64,000 nt of DNA, taken from Saprospiraceae bacterium (GTDB taxonomy: Bacteria; Bacteroidota; Bacteroidia; Chitinophagales; Saprospiraceae). Of the stretch, positions 9,340 to 18,380 are shown one piece after another. Position 1 is the stretch's first letter. The number at the start of each line of letters is the position of its first letter. Under the pieces are notes generated by a model, which was not told where the DNA came from, did no database searches, and saw only the letters and a list, made by a program, of their open reading frames with translations. The DNA lies in assembly GCA_028280415.1 (NCBI GenBank), contig JANQLV010000057.1, forward strand, positions 38,327 through 102,326. The letters are read 5' to 3'. Position numbers and translations under genes: made by a program.

Positions 9340-10137
9340 CTAATCCAAGGGACTTTTTATCCAATAAACACAATAATCATCGACATTAATAATAAATGGC
9401 TTGAGATTGTTAAGACTGAGAAATTCATCTACTGCTTTTTTACAACCATCATAGGCTCTATAATCATCAATAATAATGACTCCGCCAGGAACTAGTTTAT
9501 CGTATAGATTTTCTAAGCAGACCTTGGTAGAAGCATACCAGTCTCCATCCAGTCGAAGCAGGGCAATCTTATTTATTTGAGATGCTGAAACGGGTAGCGT
9601 ATCTTGAAACCATCCTTTATGAATTCGTACCAGACTTGGCTCATAACCAATTTTATTCGTTATTAGTTCTTTGACTTCCCGTTCGTTTCCACTTCCCCCC
9701 TGATCGGCGTATACCCCTTCAACAGGTTTAAGCTTGCCCTGGGCATTTTCCATACCCCCTACCAGCTTAATAGCATTTTCTCCGTCTACCGCAGCATCGG
9801 GTTGGCAAATATCATCAAAGGCATCAAACAAGTGTAAGGTTCGGGCTTGTCCTTTCTTTTTTAGCTGATAAGCCATTAAAGCTACACTTCCTCCTTTCCA
9901 AACACCGCATTCTACAAAATCGCCTGGTATGTCATTATTCAGAATATAATTGGTTGCATCAATGATATTCCGCTGACGTATCTCATATAACATCGTATTG
10001 GGCTGAATAATACTTTTTATTTCTGATGGAATATTGAGTTTCTCAAAATGAAATTTTGGCCTCCAAGTATCTTTTTTTACTATTTGATAACCTGCTTTTC
10101 CTAGAAAAGCATTAATGCTTTCTTTTACTTTTTGCAT
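9340..10137 (-). CDS. TylF/macrocin-type O-methyltransferase-like protein
   Basis: 265 aa. The motifs FVECGVWKGGSVALMA (SAM-binding loop), TLHLFDAFDD, ALLRLDGDWYASTKVCLENLYDKLVPGGVIIIDDYRAYDGCKKAVDEF match the TylF (PF05711) family, whose Asp-rich LDGDWY and IIDDY segments bind Mg2+. In antibiotic pathways TylF methylates deoxysugar hydroxyls; here it probably methylates a sugar of the polysaccharide. Its 5' end overlaps the wzx gene by 26 bp. No signal peptide or membrane segment is seen, so it should be cytoplasmic. Confidence 0.78.
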   Translation of the reverse strand: MQKVKESINAFLGKAGYQIVKKDTWRPKFHFEKLNIPSEIKSIIQPNTMLYEIRQRNIIDATNYILNNDIPGDFVECGVWKGGSVALMAYQLKKKGQARTLHLFDAFDDICQPDAAVDGENAIKLVGGMENAQGKLKPVEGVYADQGGSGNEREVKELITNKIGYEPSLVRIHKGWFQDTLPVSASQINKIALLRLDGDWYASTKVCLENLYDKLVPGGVIIIDDYRAYDGCKKAVDEFLSLNNLKPFIINVDDYCVYWIKSPLD

Positions 10138-11572
10138 ATAAAAGTTTTTTTAGAAGAATATCTTTGATGGAAGAATAAGTCTCATATTTCAATACTTCGC
10201 AAATTACAATTACTATAATGCCGCCACTAATGATTTGAATAAGGAGTTTGAGTAGAAAAGATTGAATCGATATCTGTCCCAAAAAATAAACCAGACAGCC
10301 CATAGTAGCAGCGATAAGAAAAGATGGAAAAATATCTTTTATTTGATCTTCGATGAAATACCCGATATGTCGACCTGCCACACGGCCAAATAAATAAAAA
10401 GCGATGAGGCCATTTATGATCATTGCCAAAATCATGGGAACGATTCCATAAATAACCCCTACAATAATTACCGGAATGGTACATATTTGAAAAATAAATT
10501 GCAGCTTCAAATAAAGATCGGATCGCCCCAGTACATTTAATGCATTGATGTTAATTGAGTTAAGGGGTACAACCATTCCAAAAAAGCATAGGAGTTGAAG
10601 GTATAAAATAGAGGGACGCCACTGTTCGCCAATAAGTGCAATAATTAGTGATTCAGAGGTAGCTCCCAGTCCAAACATCAGGATGAAAATTATGAAAGCG
10701 GCTGAAGTCAGCAGTTTCTGAAATCCTCTTTTGAGCAGTACAGGATCATCCTGCACTTTTGCCAAAGCTGGATAACCTACTCCGGTAAGGATATTTTCTA
10801 TATTATTGCTGGACAGATTTTTGAACAATTCGGCACGGGTGTAAAAGCCAAGGGTCTGAGCAGAAAAATACTTTCCAATGACGATGTAATATATATTATT
10901 AAAGATAGTTCCGATTAAACCACTTAGGAGTAAATTGGAACCAAAACCGAATAACTCTCGAAAGGATTTTTTACTAAACTCCAATGTTGGCTTCCATCTG
11001 TTCCACAACCAGAGGAAAAAAGAATTTATACCTTCCCGGCTCAAGGTTTTGCCAACGAGACTCCAGACACCGAAGCCTTTGACGGCCATTAAGATGGCGA
11101 TTCCTCCGGATAATATAGTCGCTATAAGTGATATTTTGGTTTGTAGTTTAAAGTCAATTCTCTTGATGAGAATTGTCCTTTGTATGATTGTCAGAGAACT
11201 AATAATAAGGCTAATGGCAAGTACTTGCAATAATGCGGTTAACTGTGGTTCTCCAAAAAAAGCACTAACAAGAGGTGCGGAAAAAAAAAGAACTAAAAAG
11301 AATAAGCCACCAACTCCGAGATTAAAAAAAAAAGTAGTAGCATAATCCGTCTGCGTACAATCTTCTTTTCGAATTAAGGCTTGACTAAATCCACTATTGA
11401 TAAACATTTGGGAAATGGCAATAAAAACGGCAATCATCCCAATTAGCCCAAACTCTTCCGGTGTAAGCAAGCGTGCCAGGATAATGCCGATCACAAATTC
11501 GAGCCCCATTGCGGAGAACTTGTCAATAGCGTTCCAAAATAGACCGGCTATTGTTTTTTGTTTTAAAGACAT
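10112..11572 (-). CDS. wzx: Wzx-type polysaccharide flippase (MOP superfamily)
   Basis: 486 aa with about 12-14 hydrophobic segments. The N-terminus MSLKQKTIAGLFWNAIDKFSAMGLEFVIGIILARLLTPEEFGLIGMIAVFIAIS is characteristic of the WzxC/TuaB-like branch of the polysaccharide-transporter family, which moves undecaprenyl-PP-linked repeat units across the inner membrane. It lies 76 bp after the 2-epimerase fusion gene and overlaps the TylF-like gene. With the EpsG-like polymerase and Wzz it completes a Wzx/Wzy-dependent assembly set. Confidence 0.88.
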   Translation of the reverse strand: MSLKQKTIAGLFWNAIDKFSAMGLEFVIGIILARLLTPEEFGLIGMIAVFIAISQMFINSGFSQALIRKEDCTQTDYATTFFFNLGVGGLFFLVLFFSAPLVSAFFGEPQLTALLQVLAISLIISSLTIIQRTILIKRIDFKLQTKISLIATILSGGIAILMAVKGFGVWSLVGKTLSREGINSFFLWLWNRWKPTLEFSKKSFRELFGFGSNLLLSGLIGTIFNNIYYIVIGKYFSAQTLGFYTRAELFKNLSSNNIENILTGVGYPALAKVQDDPVLLKRGFQKLLTSAAFIIFILMFGLGATSESLIIALIGEQWRPSILYLQLLCFFGMVVPLNSININALNVLGRSDLYLKLQFIFQICTIPVIIVGVIYGIVPMILAMIINGLIAFYLFGRVAGRHIGYFIEDQIKDIFPSFLIAATMGCLVYFLGQISIQSFLLKLLIQIISGGIIVIVICEVLKYETYSSIKDILLKKLLYAKSKRKH

Positions 11573-11648
11573 TTTCGCTGCATTGGGAATAAACTACAAA
11601 AGTAGCAGTAATTTATTTTATCCGGAGAGGTACTTTTAAAACAACTTC

Positions 11649-13505
11649 CTAGAGTTCGATTTTTTTTCTTTGATATAAATCAGATTTAGTTTGACGAGTT
11701 AATTCCTGAGAAATTTCTTCTTCTTTTTTATCAATAACTTTTAATAAAGTTTCAAAGAAAGTTTCACTGCGAGGCTGGAACCATCCGGGATTTAGTGAAA
11801 GCAACATTGATGAATCTTCATTGAATGCTTTGCTTTTCAGCGGATGATCAGGCTGCCAATAGCCCGCAAGGTTTTGGAATAGTTCTGCTTCCAGATATTC
11901 AACAGGAATAAATTCATTGCTGCCTGTTTCCAAAGCTTTAATGAGGCCATTGTCTTTATAAAATAGGATGGAAACCTTACACTTGAACCAATTTTCAATT
12001 AAGGCTATATAGTCCGAAACAACTTTATCGGACATATCGGTAGCAACAACCAGACCCAGGCTGTGTCCCATGTGGATAATCTCCTGGATCATTCCGCTGA
12101 TATCTCTGGAAAATAAATTATCCAATTTGGTTTCCGGATCCAGGCAGTAACAGGCTTTAATTCCTTTGCTATTTTCAATCCGGGCAGTTTTTAAACTATT
12201 TTCCGGATTGAACAATACCTGATGTACGATTGCTACTTTTCTGGAAGAATTATCCATTAATTGCAAAGGTTCGACAAAGCGATATTTTGAATCCTCCAAA
12301 GTCTCTATTAAATCCGAATAATTATCAAAAGTCAGGTCCGATTTTCTGGTAGCTGGTAAATCTTCGAACTTCCCGCTTCGATGCCAATAACTTTCTCCAT
12401 TATACTGATCCAGAAAATCAACGACTTCCCGAATAATTTTTTCAGCACTATTGCCATCCCCAAAAGCATCTTCTCTCGCCTTTTGAGGAGTCGGGAAATC
12501 TTCTAATAAACTCAGGAGTTTTTCAGTATCCGTATTTACTTCGATCGCCCAACCGCTTTCCACGGCTTGAGACCACCAGCAATTTTCCATTGGAACTATG
12601 CAGGGTTTACGAGCAAAGAAGGCTTCTCGGGTTACCCCTCCTGAATCTGTAATGCAATATTTACAGGCAAGGAGCAATTTAAGAAAATCGAAATAGCCCT
12701 GAGGCTCAATCGTTTTTAAATTATTGGAAGGCTGCCAATCATATTTTTCTAAAAGATGCTTTACTCTTGGATGAATCGGAAGTACTACAGGAATGGGACT
12801 ATTGTCGAGGGCTGATAGCAGAGAGAGTAAAATTTCTTTTGAATCCGTGTTTTGAGCCCGGTGAATAGTAGCCAAATGGAAATTTCCCGCTGAAATGCCC
12901 ATCTTGTTGAAATCAATATCAGAAAACTGATCTACTTTGGATTTACCCCAGCAAAATAAATCGAACATTGGATCGCCTACAAATTTAATCCGGTCTTTAT
13001 GAAAGCCTTCCCGGATTAAATAGTTACCTGCTCTTTCCGTTACAGTCAGGCATAAAGAAGAAGCGTGATCTGTAAGCACCCGGTTGATTTCTTCGGGAAC
13101 CTGATTACGGCGGTAGATTCTTTCCCCCGCTTCTACATGTATTAATGGAAGATTTTGCTGGACACTTACGATAGCTGCGGCCAGTGTGGAATTGGTATCA
13201 CCGTAAACCAGTACTGCATCTGGTTGTTCCTCGCGAACCACCTCTCCTATTTTATGGATCATTTTACCCAACTGAACTTCGGGCAGACCTGATCCGATAC
13301 CTAGATTAATTTTGGGTTTCGGAATATTGAGCTGTTCAAAAAATACACCACTCAGCATATGGTCGTAATGTTGTCCCGTATGCACGATAATTTCTTCAAT
13401 ACGTTGCTGATCTTTCGGTATATTTTTCAGGTAATTGGAAATAACCGCAACCTTGACTAATTGTGGTCGGGCACCAATAACGGTAACAATTCGATACTTA
13501 TTCAT
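11649..13505 (-). CDS. UDP-HexNAc(A) 2-epimerase (WecB/WbpI-like) fused to a degenerate deacetylase-like domain
   Basis: 618 aa. Residues 1-370 are a full non-hydrolysing 2-epimerase: GARPQ at 11-15, VYGDTNSTLA (Asp103), HVEAGER (Glu125), PEEINR (Glu138), TIHRAQN (His215) and TDSGGVTREA, so the catalytic set is intact. Residues about 390-600 are an extra domain. Its segment VAIVHQVLFNPENSLKTARIENSKGIKA aligns by eye with VILRHDIDFDCHMALQMAELEHQYNIQS of the WbmS-like deacetylase encoded two genes upstream, but the metal ligands are gone (HDID becomes HQVL) and the HP-W motif becomes NPGW. In this locus, with WlbA, WbpE and WlbB, the epimerase may act as WbpI (UDP-GlcNAc3NAcA to UDP-ManNAc3NAcA) or as WecB on UDP-GlcNAc. 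Confidence 0.85.
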   Translation of the reverse strand: MNKYRIVTVIGARPQLVKVAVISNYLKNIPKDQQRIEEIIVHTGQHYDHMLSGVFFEQLNIPKPKINLGIGSGLPEVQLGKMIHKIGEVVREEQPDAVLVYGDTNSTLAAAIVSVQQNLPLIHVEAGERIYRRNQVPEEINRVLTDHASSLCLTVTERAGNYLIREGFHKDRIKFVGDPMFDLFCWGKSKVDQFSDIDFNKMGISAGNFHLATIHRAQNTDSKEILLSLLSALDNSPIPVVLPIHPRVKHLLEKYDWQPSNNLKTIEPQGYFDFLKLLLACKYCITDSGGVTREAFFARKPCIVPMENCWWSQAVESGWAIEVNTDTEKLLSLLEDFPTPQKAREDAFGDGNSAEKIIREVVDFLDQYNGESYWHRSGKFEDLPATRKSDLTFDNYSDLIETLEDSKYRFVEPLQLMDNSSRKVAIVHQVLFNPENSLKTARIENSKGIKACYCLDPETKLDNLFSRDISGMIQEIIHMGHSLGLVVATDMSDKVVSDYIALIENWFKCKVSILFYKDNGLIKALETGSNEFIPVEYLEAELFQNLAGYWQPDHPLKSKAFNEDSSMLLSLNPGWFQPRSETFFETLLKVIDKKEEEISQELTRQTKSDLYQRKKIEL

Positions 13506-13540
13506 AAATATTTATTTGAAGGTCGGATTGAATTATTTTA

Positions 13541-14557
13541 TTAATGAGAAATTACTTTGGAGGATTCTTCCTCATAAATATCAAATCCACCATATTTATT
13601 GAGTTGAAAATATTTAATAGCCTCTTGCCCATTGGAAAAACAATCTTCCTTCTTGGGTCGATAATCAGATTCATATTCATTAACGAGAAGCAGACCGCCA
13701 AAACATTTTATCAGGAACTTTTTCGGGGTAAGTATTTCCACGATGGTTCCGACGGGAGCATTATCGTAACCATATTCATGAACGTCAAAAATCTGGGCAC
13801 TATAAATAACAAACCTATGATCGTTGATGAAAGAAAAAGCTCCATTAAAAGGGCGAGTCACTGCTCTGATAAATCGTTCGATATGATTAACATCGCGTGT
13901 CCAATCTATTAAACTATCCGCAGGAGTACGTTTAGGATAATAAGAAGGACTCAAATCTTTTTGCTTTTTAAGCACGATGTTATGCTCAAGCAAATTTTTA
14001 ATGTTTTTTAAGATCAAATACTTCATCGCAAGAGTATTCTTAAAATGCATTGTTTCTCCTGTATCTTTTTCATTTATGGTAAACTTAAAAGTATCCAGGA
14101 CATCTCCGGAATCAATTCCGGGATCATATTTAAACAGATTGGTATAAAAAACTTTTCTACCTTCTATAATTGACCAGTTCATGGGGGAACGCCCCCTGCC
14201 CAGAGGTAAATTCATAGAACTCCCGTGCATTCCAAAAGCACCTATGGAAAGGTGACTTAGAATATCATTGGGAATCAGTCTTTGCCATCCAATGACAAAT
14301 ACGAGATCCAGTTGAAGACTATTAATATAATTAATGTCGTCTTCGTCTTTTAAACTATACTTATTGGTATGGTATACGGGGATATCCAGTGATTTCGCAT
14401 AAGCTCCCACATCGTAGTAATCGGCCACTTTATTCTTATGGCCCAATTCTTTATCTATTGTGATAACTGCGGTGAGTGGAAAAATGGCGTGTAAACTTTC
14501 TATTAGAAAGCGCGTAGTTTGTTTACATCCAAAAACAGCTACTTTTTTTTCAGACAT
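13541..14557 (-). CDS. Second formyltransferase-like protein
   Basis: 338 aa from the ATG at 14557; a TTG two codons earlier is possible. The N-terminal domain has DLVFVIGWQRLIP and GMHGSSMNLPLGRGRSPMNWSIIEG, with the catalytic-type His111 and the Asp of IDSGDVLD (residue 149). The usual Asn two residues before the His is Gly. The C-terminal part (VNHIERFIRAVTRPFNGAFSF) resembles the Formyl_trans_C domain. It belongs to the HGSSxxLPxGRGRSPxNW subgroup found in O-antigen loci beside WbmS-like deacetylases, as here: its start overlaps the end of that gene by 8 bp. N-formylation of an amino sugar freed by the deacetylase is a reasonable inference. Confidence 0.68.
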   Translation of the reverse strand: MSEKKVAVFGCKQTTRFLIESLHAIFPLTAVITIDKELGHKNKVADYYDVGAYAKSLDIPVYHTNKYSLKDEDDINYINSLQLDLVFVIGWQRLIPNDILSHLSIGAFGMHGSSMNLPLGRGRSPMNWSIIEGRKVFYTNLFKYDPGIDSGDVLDTFKFTINEKDTGETMHFKNTLAMKYLILKNIKNLLEHNIVLKKQKDLSPSYYPKRTPADSLIDWTRDVNHIERFIRAVTRPFNGAFSFINDHRFVIYSAQIFDVHEYGYDNAPVGTIVEILTPKKFLIKCFGGLLLVNEYESDYRPKKEDCFSNGQEAIKYFQLNKYGGFDIYEEESSKVISH

Positions 14558-15266
14558 GATCAATTATTTTTTGAAAAGGAATACAATTAGCAGCCATATG
14601 CTCTTTTAATTCATTAACTCGCTTTTGATAATACTGCATCAATTTTTGCGAAGTATCTGCACCTTTGATCTGCCACCAGATAGGATGAATTAATAAATGT
14701 AAGGATCTCCCTTCTTTGAATACTTCCGAATTAAAGGGATGGCCGTATCGCCATACTCCCCTCGAATCCGCAAAATATTTTATATGTTTAAAATACTTGC
14801 CTTGATAGGTATGTTCTATTCCATTAATAGAATTGTCATTGTTTAAAAATAAATCTTCGGGCCGGTGCAAGCTGATTATATTAACTTTCGTTTCGAAGAG
14901 CATTTCAAAATATTGGACTTCCCTGGTCAATCCCGCTTCAATATCCTGATAAATGCTTGGGTCGAAATGCACGTTAATCTCATGCCCCAGAGCCTTAATT
15001 TTATTGATATATTTTTGATTGTTAGGGCTGCTTATATTGTAGGAATCGTTACAAACAAGAAAAAAATAAGTTGATTGAATATTATACTGATGTTCCAGTT
15101 CGGCCATTTGCAAAGCCATGTGACAATCAAAGTCAATATCATGCCGCAGGATTACCTGGCCATGGGATTTGTTAAGTTCCTGGAACTTTATAAAATCATA
15201 GCCCTTGTCAAGAAGCGTTTTCAAAAAATCTTCATAATGATGGAGATCGGTGTCATTAAAAACCAT
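14550..15266 (-). CDS. WbmS-like polysaccharide deacetylase family protein
   Basis: 238 aa. The motif VILRHDIDFD (His42, Asp43, Asp45) supplies the metal-binding residues seen in NodB-like enzymes of the WbmS type. ALGHEINVHFDPS and LHLLIHPIWW supply later His ligands. No signal peptide is present, so it should act in the cytoplasm on a nucleotide- or lipid-linked sugar. It lies between the WlbA gene (40 bp) and the formyltransferase-like gene (8 bp overlap). That order suggests removal of an acetyl group followed by N-formylation. The decayed domain on the 2-epimerase two genes downstream looks like a relative of this protein. Confidence 0.68.
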   Translation of the reverse strand: MVFNDTDLHHYEDFLKTLLDKGYDFIKFQELNKSHGQVILRHDIDFDCHMALQMAELEHQYNIQSTYFFLVCNDSYNISSPNNQKYINKIKALGHEINVHFDPSIYQDIEAGLTREVQYFEMLFETKVNIISLHRPEDLFLNNDNSINGIEHTYQGKYFKHIKYFADSRGVWRYGHPFNSEVFKEGRSLHLLIHPIWWQIKGADTSQKLMQYYQKRVNELKEHMAANCIPFQKIIDHV

Positions 15267-15306
15267 AATGCGGGTTGATAATTTTTTTAAAATAAAATTT
15301 TTAAGA

Positions 15307-16269
15307 TCATCCTATGATATTATTGGGCATGGAAACGCGCATATTTTTGAATCCCGATTGAGGATTGGATTTGGAAGAATGTTGTCTAATATCATGAACA
15401 ATTTGAATTGCTTTTCTGACTTCTCCAATCCCGAATCCATTCTCTTTTAAAATTTGCTCATAAGATCGCGTATGCAATTCTGTAAAACCATGACTAAACT
15501 CGAATTCATCATTCCCAATTTTAAGAGACCGGTAAGTTCTGGCTCCATTATCCCGAATGGCTTTGGGAATATTTTCATAGTCAACACTCATTACCCAATT
15601 GACTCTTGCTTTTTCCAGGCGAAGAAATCCGGATGCTTTAGTTTGACTATGTTCGTGGACCTCATTCTCAATTACATCTCCAAATATCCATACCAGCATA
15701 TCAAAAAAATGAACCCCTATATTTGTAGCAATTCCGCCGGATTTATTTACATCTCCTTTCCAGCTCACATGATACCACTTACCCCGAGAAGTAAAATATT
15801 GCAGATCAATATCATAAACTTCATTTTTGGGCCCCTGTTCAATTTTTTTCTTTAGAGCGATTACATTAGGGTGCAAGCGCAATTGTAGTATATTATTAAT
15901 TCTCCCGACATATTCTTTTTCCAGTTCCTCCAAGGCATCTACGTTCCAGGGATTGAGTACAATAGGCTTTTCGCAGATCACACTTGCTCCGATGCGTAAT
16001 CCAAAACGGATATGTGCATCGTGTAAATAATTGGGCGAACAAATACTTACATAATCAATTGGCGTTCCTTTTCTTTTGAGTTTTTCGAGATGCCGATCAA
16101 ATCGTTCAAACTCGGTAAAGAAATGAGCATCCGGGAAATAACTGTCAATAACACCGACAGAATCGAATGGATCTAATGCCGCTACCAGGTTGTTCCCGGT
16201 GTCTTTAATCGCTTTCATGTGTCGGGGAGCGATATAACCGGCCGCTCCGATTAATACAAAGTTTTTCAT
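15307..16269 (-). CDS. wlbA: UDP-GlcNAcA 3-dehydrogenase (WlbA/WbpB-type, Gfo/Idh/MocA family)
   Basis: 320 aa. The N-terminus MKNFVLIGAAGYIAPRHMKAIKDTGNNLVAALDP with YVSICSPNYLHDAHIRFGLRIG, the EKP motif (residues 100-102) and the later GGIATNIGVHFFDMLVWIFG are the diagnostic blocks of WlbA/WbpB. This enzyme uses NAD+ to oxidise C3 of UDP-N-acetylglucosaminuronic acid to the 3-keto form, regenerating the cofactor with 2-oxoglutarate. Its ATG overlaps the end of the WlbB fusion gene by 4 bp. Partner enzymes WbpE/WlbC (19903-21045), WlbB (16266-17228) and a 2-epimerase (11649-13505) are all in this locus. Confidence 0.9.
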   Translation of the reverse strand: MKNFVLIGAAGYIAPRHMKAIKDTGNNLVAALDPFDSVGVIDSYFPDAHFFTEFERFDRHLEKLKRKGTPIDYVSICSPNYLHDAHIRFGLRIGASVICEKPIVLNPWNVDALEELEKEYVGRINNILQLRLHPNVIALKKKIEQGPKNEVYDIDLQYFTSRGKWYHVSWKGDVNKSGGIATNIGVHFFDMLVWIFGDVIENEVHEHSQTKASGFLRLEKARVNWVMSVDYENIPKAIRDNGARTYRSLKIGNDEFEFSHGFTELHTRSYEQILKENGFGIGEVRKAIQIVHDIRQHSSKSNPQSGFKNMRVSMPNNIIG

Positions 16270-17228
16270 AATTTTTTTACTTGATTATCTTTTAAAAGAT
16301 ACTTTTCATTGCTCTCGGGGCAAATAGCTTCTCCTTTTTCATCAAACTTCAATCTGTGGCCATATTCGCTCATCCAGCCAATTTGTTTCGCAGGATTTCC
16401 TACGACTAAAGCATAAGCCGGGACGTATTTAGTCACTACTGCTCCGGCTCCTATAAATGCAAATTCACCAATATTATTTCCACATACGATTGTAGCATTG
16501 GCTCCAATGGATGCTCCCTTTTTTACTATAGTTTTGGCGTATTGCCCTCTCCGGTTTACTGCACTTCTGGGGTTAATTACATTGGTGAATACCATTGATG
16601 GGCCCAAGAAAACATCATCTTCGCAGATGACTCCGGTATAGATGGAAACATTATTTTGCACTTTTACATTATTGCCAAGTACTACTTCCGGAGAGATGAC
16701 TACGTTCTGGCCGATATTACATTTCTCACCTAAAATACAATTGGGCATTACGTGACTAAAATGCCAAATTTTTGTGCCTTCACCAATCGTACAATTTTCA
16801 TCAATAACAGCTGTGGAATGGGCAAAATAATTCGAAGGTGCCACAGCTTTTTCTTCTTTTGGGGAATGCAGAGGTGGCGCACTATTCAAAGGAGCCAATT
16901 CGGCACTAATCTCTTTTATAATGGTTTTCATCTGATTCAAATAATCAATATTCCAGAAGTCAAGTTTTTCTCCAATGATTAATAAATTGAAGAATTTTAT
17001 CGTATCGGAATATGCGATTTTATGGCATCGGTCCTGATCCTTCGGGTTGTGAGAGGTATTTCCTTCCGCAATTTGAGAGACTATAGAAAGAGCCGTACTC
17101 CTTAACCGGTCGCCGATGCTGCGAAGGGGGACCTCATAAGAGTCTTCGGAAATTTTATAGGTTAACTCCGATAAACGAATCGCTTTTTTCCAAAGTACTA
17201 TATTTTCAAAATGATCTAGGGTATTCAC
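16266..17228 (-). CDS. Fusion: IVP/S23-type four-helix bundle + WlbB/WbpD-type N-acetyltransferase
   Basis: 320 aa in one uninterrupted frame. Residues 1-115 match the four-helix bundle family of 23S rRNA intervening-sequence proteins (FENIVLWKKAIRLSELTYKIS, IGDRLRSTALSIVSQIAEGN, KFFNLLIIGEKLDF). A proline-rich linker follows (about 116-130). Residues 131-320 form a left-handed beta-helix hexapeptide acetyltransferase (GEGTKIWHFSHVM with His156/His159, NIGQNVVISPEV, GAVVTKYVPAYALVVGNPAKQIGW), the type that acetylates the 3-amino group of UDP-GlcNAc3NA. The start is GTG and a TAA stands directly before it, so the helical domain is genuinely in frame. The usual WlbB lacks any such domain. Confidence 0.85.
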   Translation of the reverse strand: MNTLDHFENIVLWKKAIRLSELTYKISEDSYEVPLRSIGDRLRSTALSIVSQIAEGNTSHNPKDQDRCHKIAYSDTIKFFNLLIIGEKLDFWNIDYLNQMKTIIKEISAELAPLNSAPPLHSPKEEKAVAPSNYFAHSTAVIDENCTIGEGTKIWHFSHVMPNCILGEKCNIGQNVVISPEVVLGNNVKVQNNVSIYTGVICEDDVFLGPSMVFTNVINPRSAVNRRGQYAKTIVKKGASIGANATIVCGNNIGEFAFIGAGAVVTKYVPAYALVVGNPAKQIGWMSEYGHRLKFDEKGEAICPESNEKYLLKDNQVKKL

Positions 17229-17294
17229 TTAGGTTTATTCTTTGAAGTATTTTTAAATGGCAAAATATGACCTGGATTAATTGAAAGGAAAAAA

Positions 17295-18380
17295 TTATTT
17301 TTTCATAGCTTCCCGTAATATTTTTCTACCAAAAATAAAACATACCGCCAAAAAACCGCCTATTATCATGCCTTGAATAATAGCGATCAGAGGGGGCTTG
17401 ATATTCGGTTTGATAGGAGGAATAGGAGTATCGATCAATTGTATAAAAGGTGTTTTGTTTTTTAGCGTGAAGTCTGCAATTTCCAGGTTTTTCATAGCTT
17501 CCGCATATATCAGTCGCAACATTTGTACATCTCTGGAGAGCTGCTGTTGTTTTAGGGAATAAGTCTGACTCCATATTCCCCGATTGGAATCTTTGAATTT
17601 AGCTAATTGAAATTCGAGGCTTTCCATTTTTTGTTTTAAAGAATCCGCTTTAAAGGCTACTATATCATAGGTGAATTTTTGTTTTTCAATAGACTTATCA
17701 ATGTAGTAACTACTAAGCACCAAATAAGCCGCATCGAGCCAGTGGAGCGTAAGTTCTTCCGATAATGAGGTCATTTTTAAAGACATAATTCCAGTATCAT
17801 CATTTAATGAAGTGGAATAAAGTCCTGGATTACTGGAAGTTCCTATCAGTACGCCATGGAGGGCTTTGAGTGCAGTGTTTTCTACTCTGGAAAATACGGG
17901 AATACTATCGTGCGTAAATTTAAAATCTTTTAATACGGCACTTTTTTCCCATTTTTTATGCAATTCCTGAAGATTGATGATATGGTTAGCAAGATAATCC
18001 TTTTTATCATTGATCACTCGTTGTTCAAAAAGTACAAGTTCAATTATCTTCCTGGTTTTAGAAAGTTCGAGAATTTTTTTCAAATTATATTTTCCACCGC
18101 TATTTCCCCCTATTCCAAATTGACTCAAAATGGCCATTGCACCACCAATCCCGCCACTTTCATCTTCATTAACCATGAAAGTCAAATTGGTAGAATAAGT
18201 TGCTGGTGTGGTATAGGCCCGATACAGAAAAAAAACAATACCCAGGATTACTGCTACAACTATGATTTTCCAATTTCGAAGGGCTTCAAAAAAATAATCC
18301 TGAATTATCAATATTACTTCTTTGAGTGTGACTTCTTCTGCTTGCTTTTTGCCAGGAGTATCCATATTGTTGTTACTCAT
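17295..18380 (-). CDS. wzz: Wzz-type polysaccharide chain-length determinant
   Basis: 361 aa. One membrane segment follows the short cytoplasmic N-terminus (IIVVAVILGIVFFLYRA) and a second lies near the C-terminus (IIQGMIIGGFLAVCFIFGRK), preceded by the proline-rich PIPPIKPNIKPP typical of Wzz proteins. The periplasmic part in between contains predicted coiled coil (DIVAFKADSLKQKMESLEFQLAKFKD). There is no C-terminal tyrosine-kinase domain, so this is a Wzz/PCP-1-like co-polymerase rather than a Wzc. It is the first gene of the downstream polysaccharide operon and follows the hairpin leader at 18611-18666. Confidence 0.85.
   Translation of the reverse strand: MSNNNMDTPGKKQAEEVTLKEVILIIQDYFFEALRNWKIIVVAVILGIVFFLYRAYTTPATYSTNLTFMVNEDESGGIGGAMAILSQFGIGGNSGGKYNLKKILELSKTRKIIELVLFEQRVINDKKDYLANHIINLQELHKKWEKSAVLKDFKFTHDSIPVFSRVENTALKALHGVLIGTSSNPGLYSTSLNDDTGIMSLKMTSLSEELTLHWLDAAYLVLSSYYIDKSIEKQKFTYDIVAFKADSLKQKMESLEFQLAKFKDSNRGIWSQTYSLKQQQLSRDVQMLRLIYAEAMKNLEIADFTLKNKTPFIQLIDTPIPPIKPNIKPPLIAIIQGMIIGGFLAVCFIFGRKILREAMKK

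Noticed and set aside
11168..11572. Possible proteins on the plus strand opposite wzx and other large genes
   Set aside because: They are low-complexity or basic translations of the opposite strand of well-supported genes, with no family resemblance or context.
13541..14557. True methionyl-tRNA formyltransferase (fmt)
   Set aside because: Operon context is glycan synthesis, the N-H-D Asn is missing, and the HGSSxxLPxGRGRSP motif belongs to a sugar-locus subgroup.
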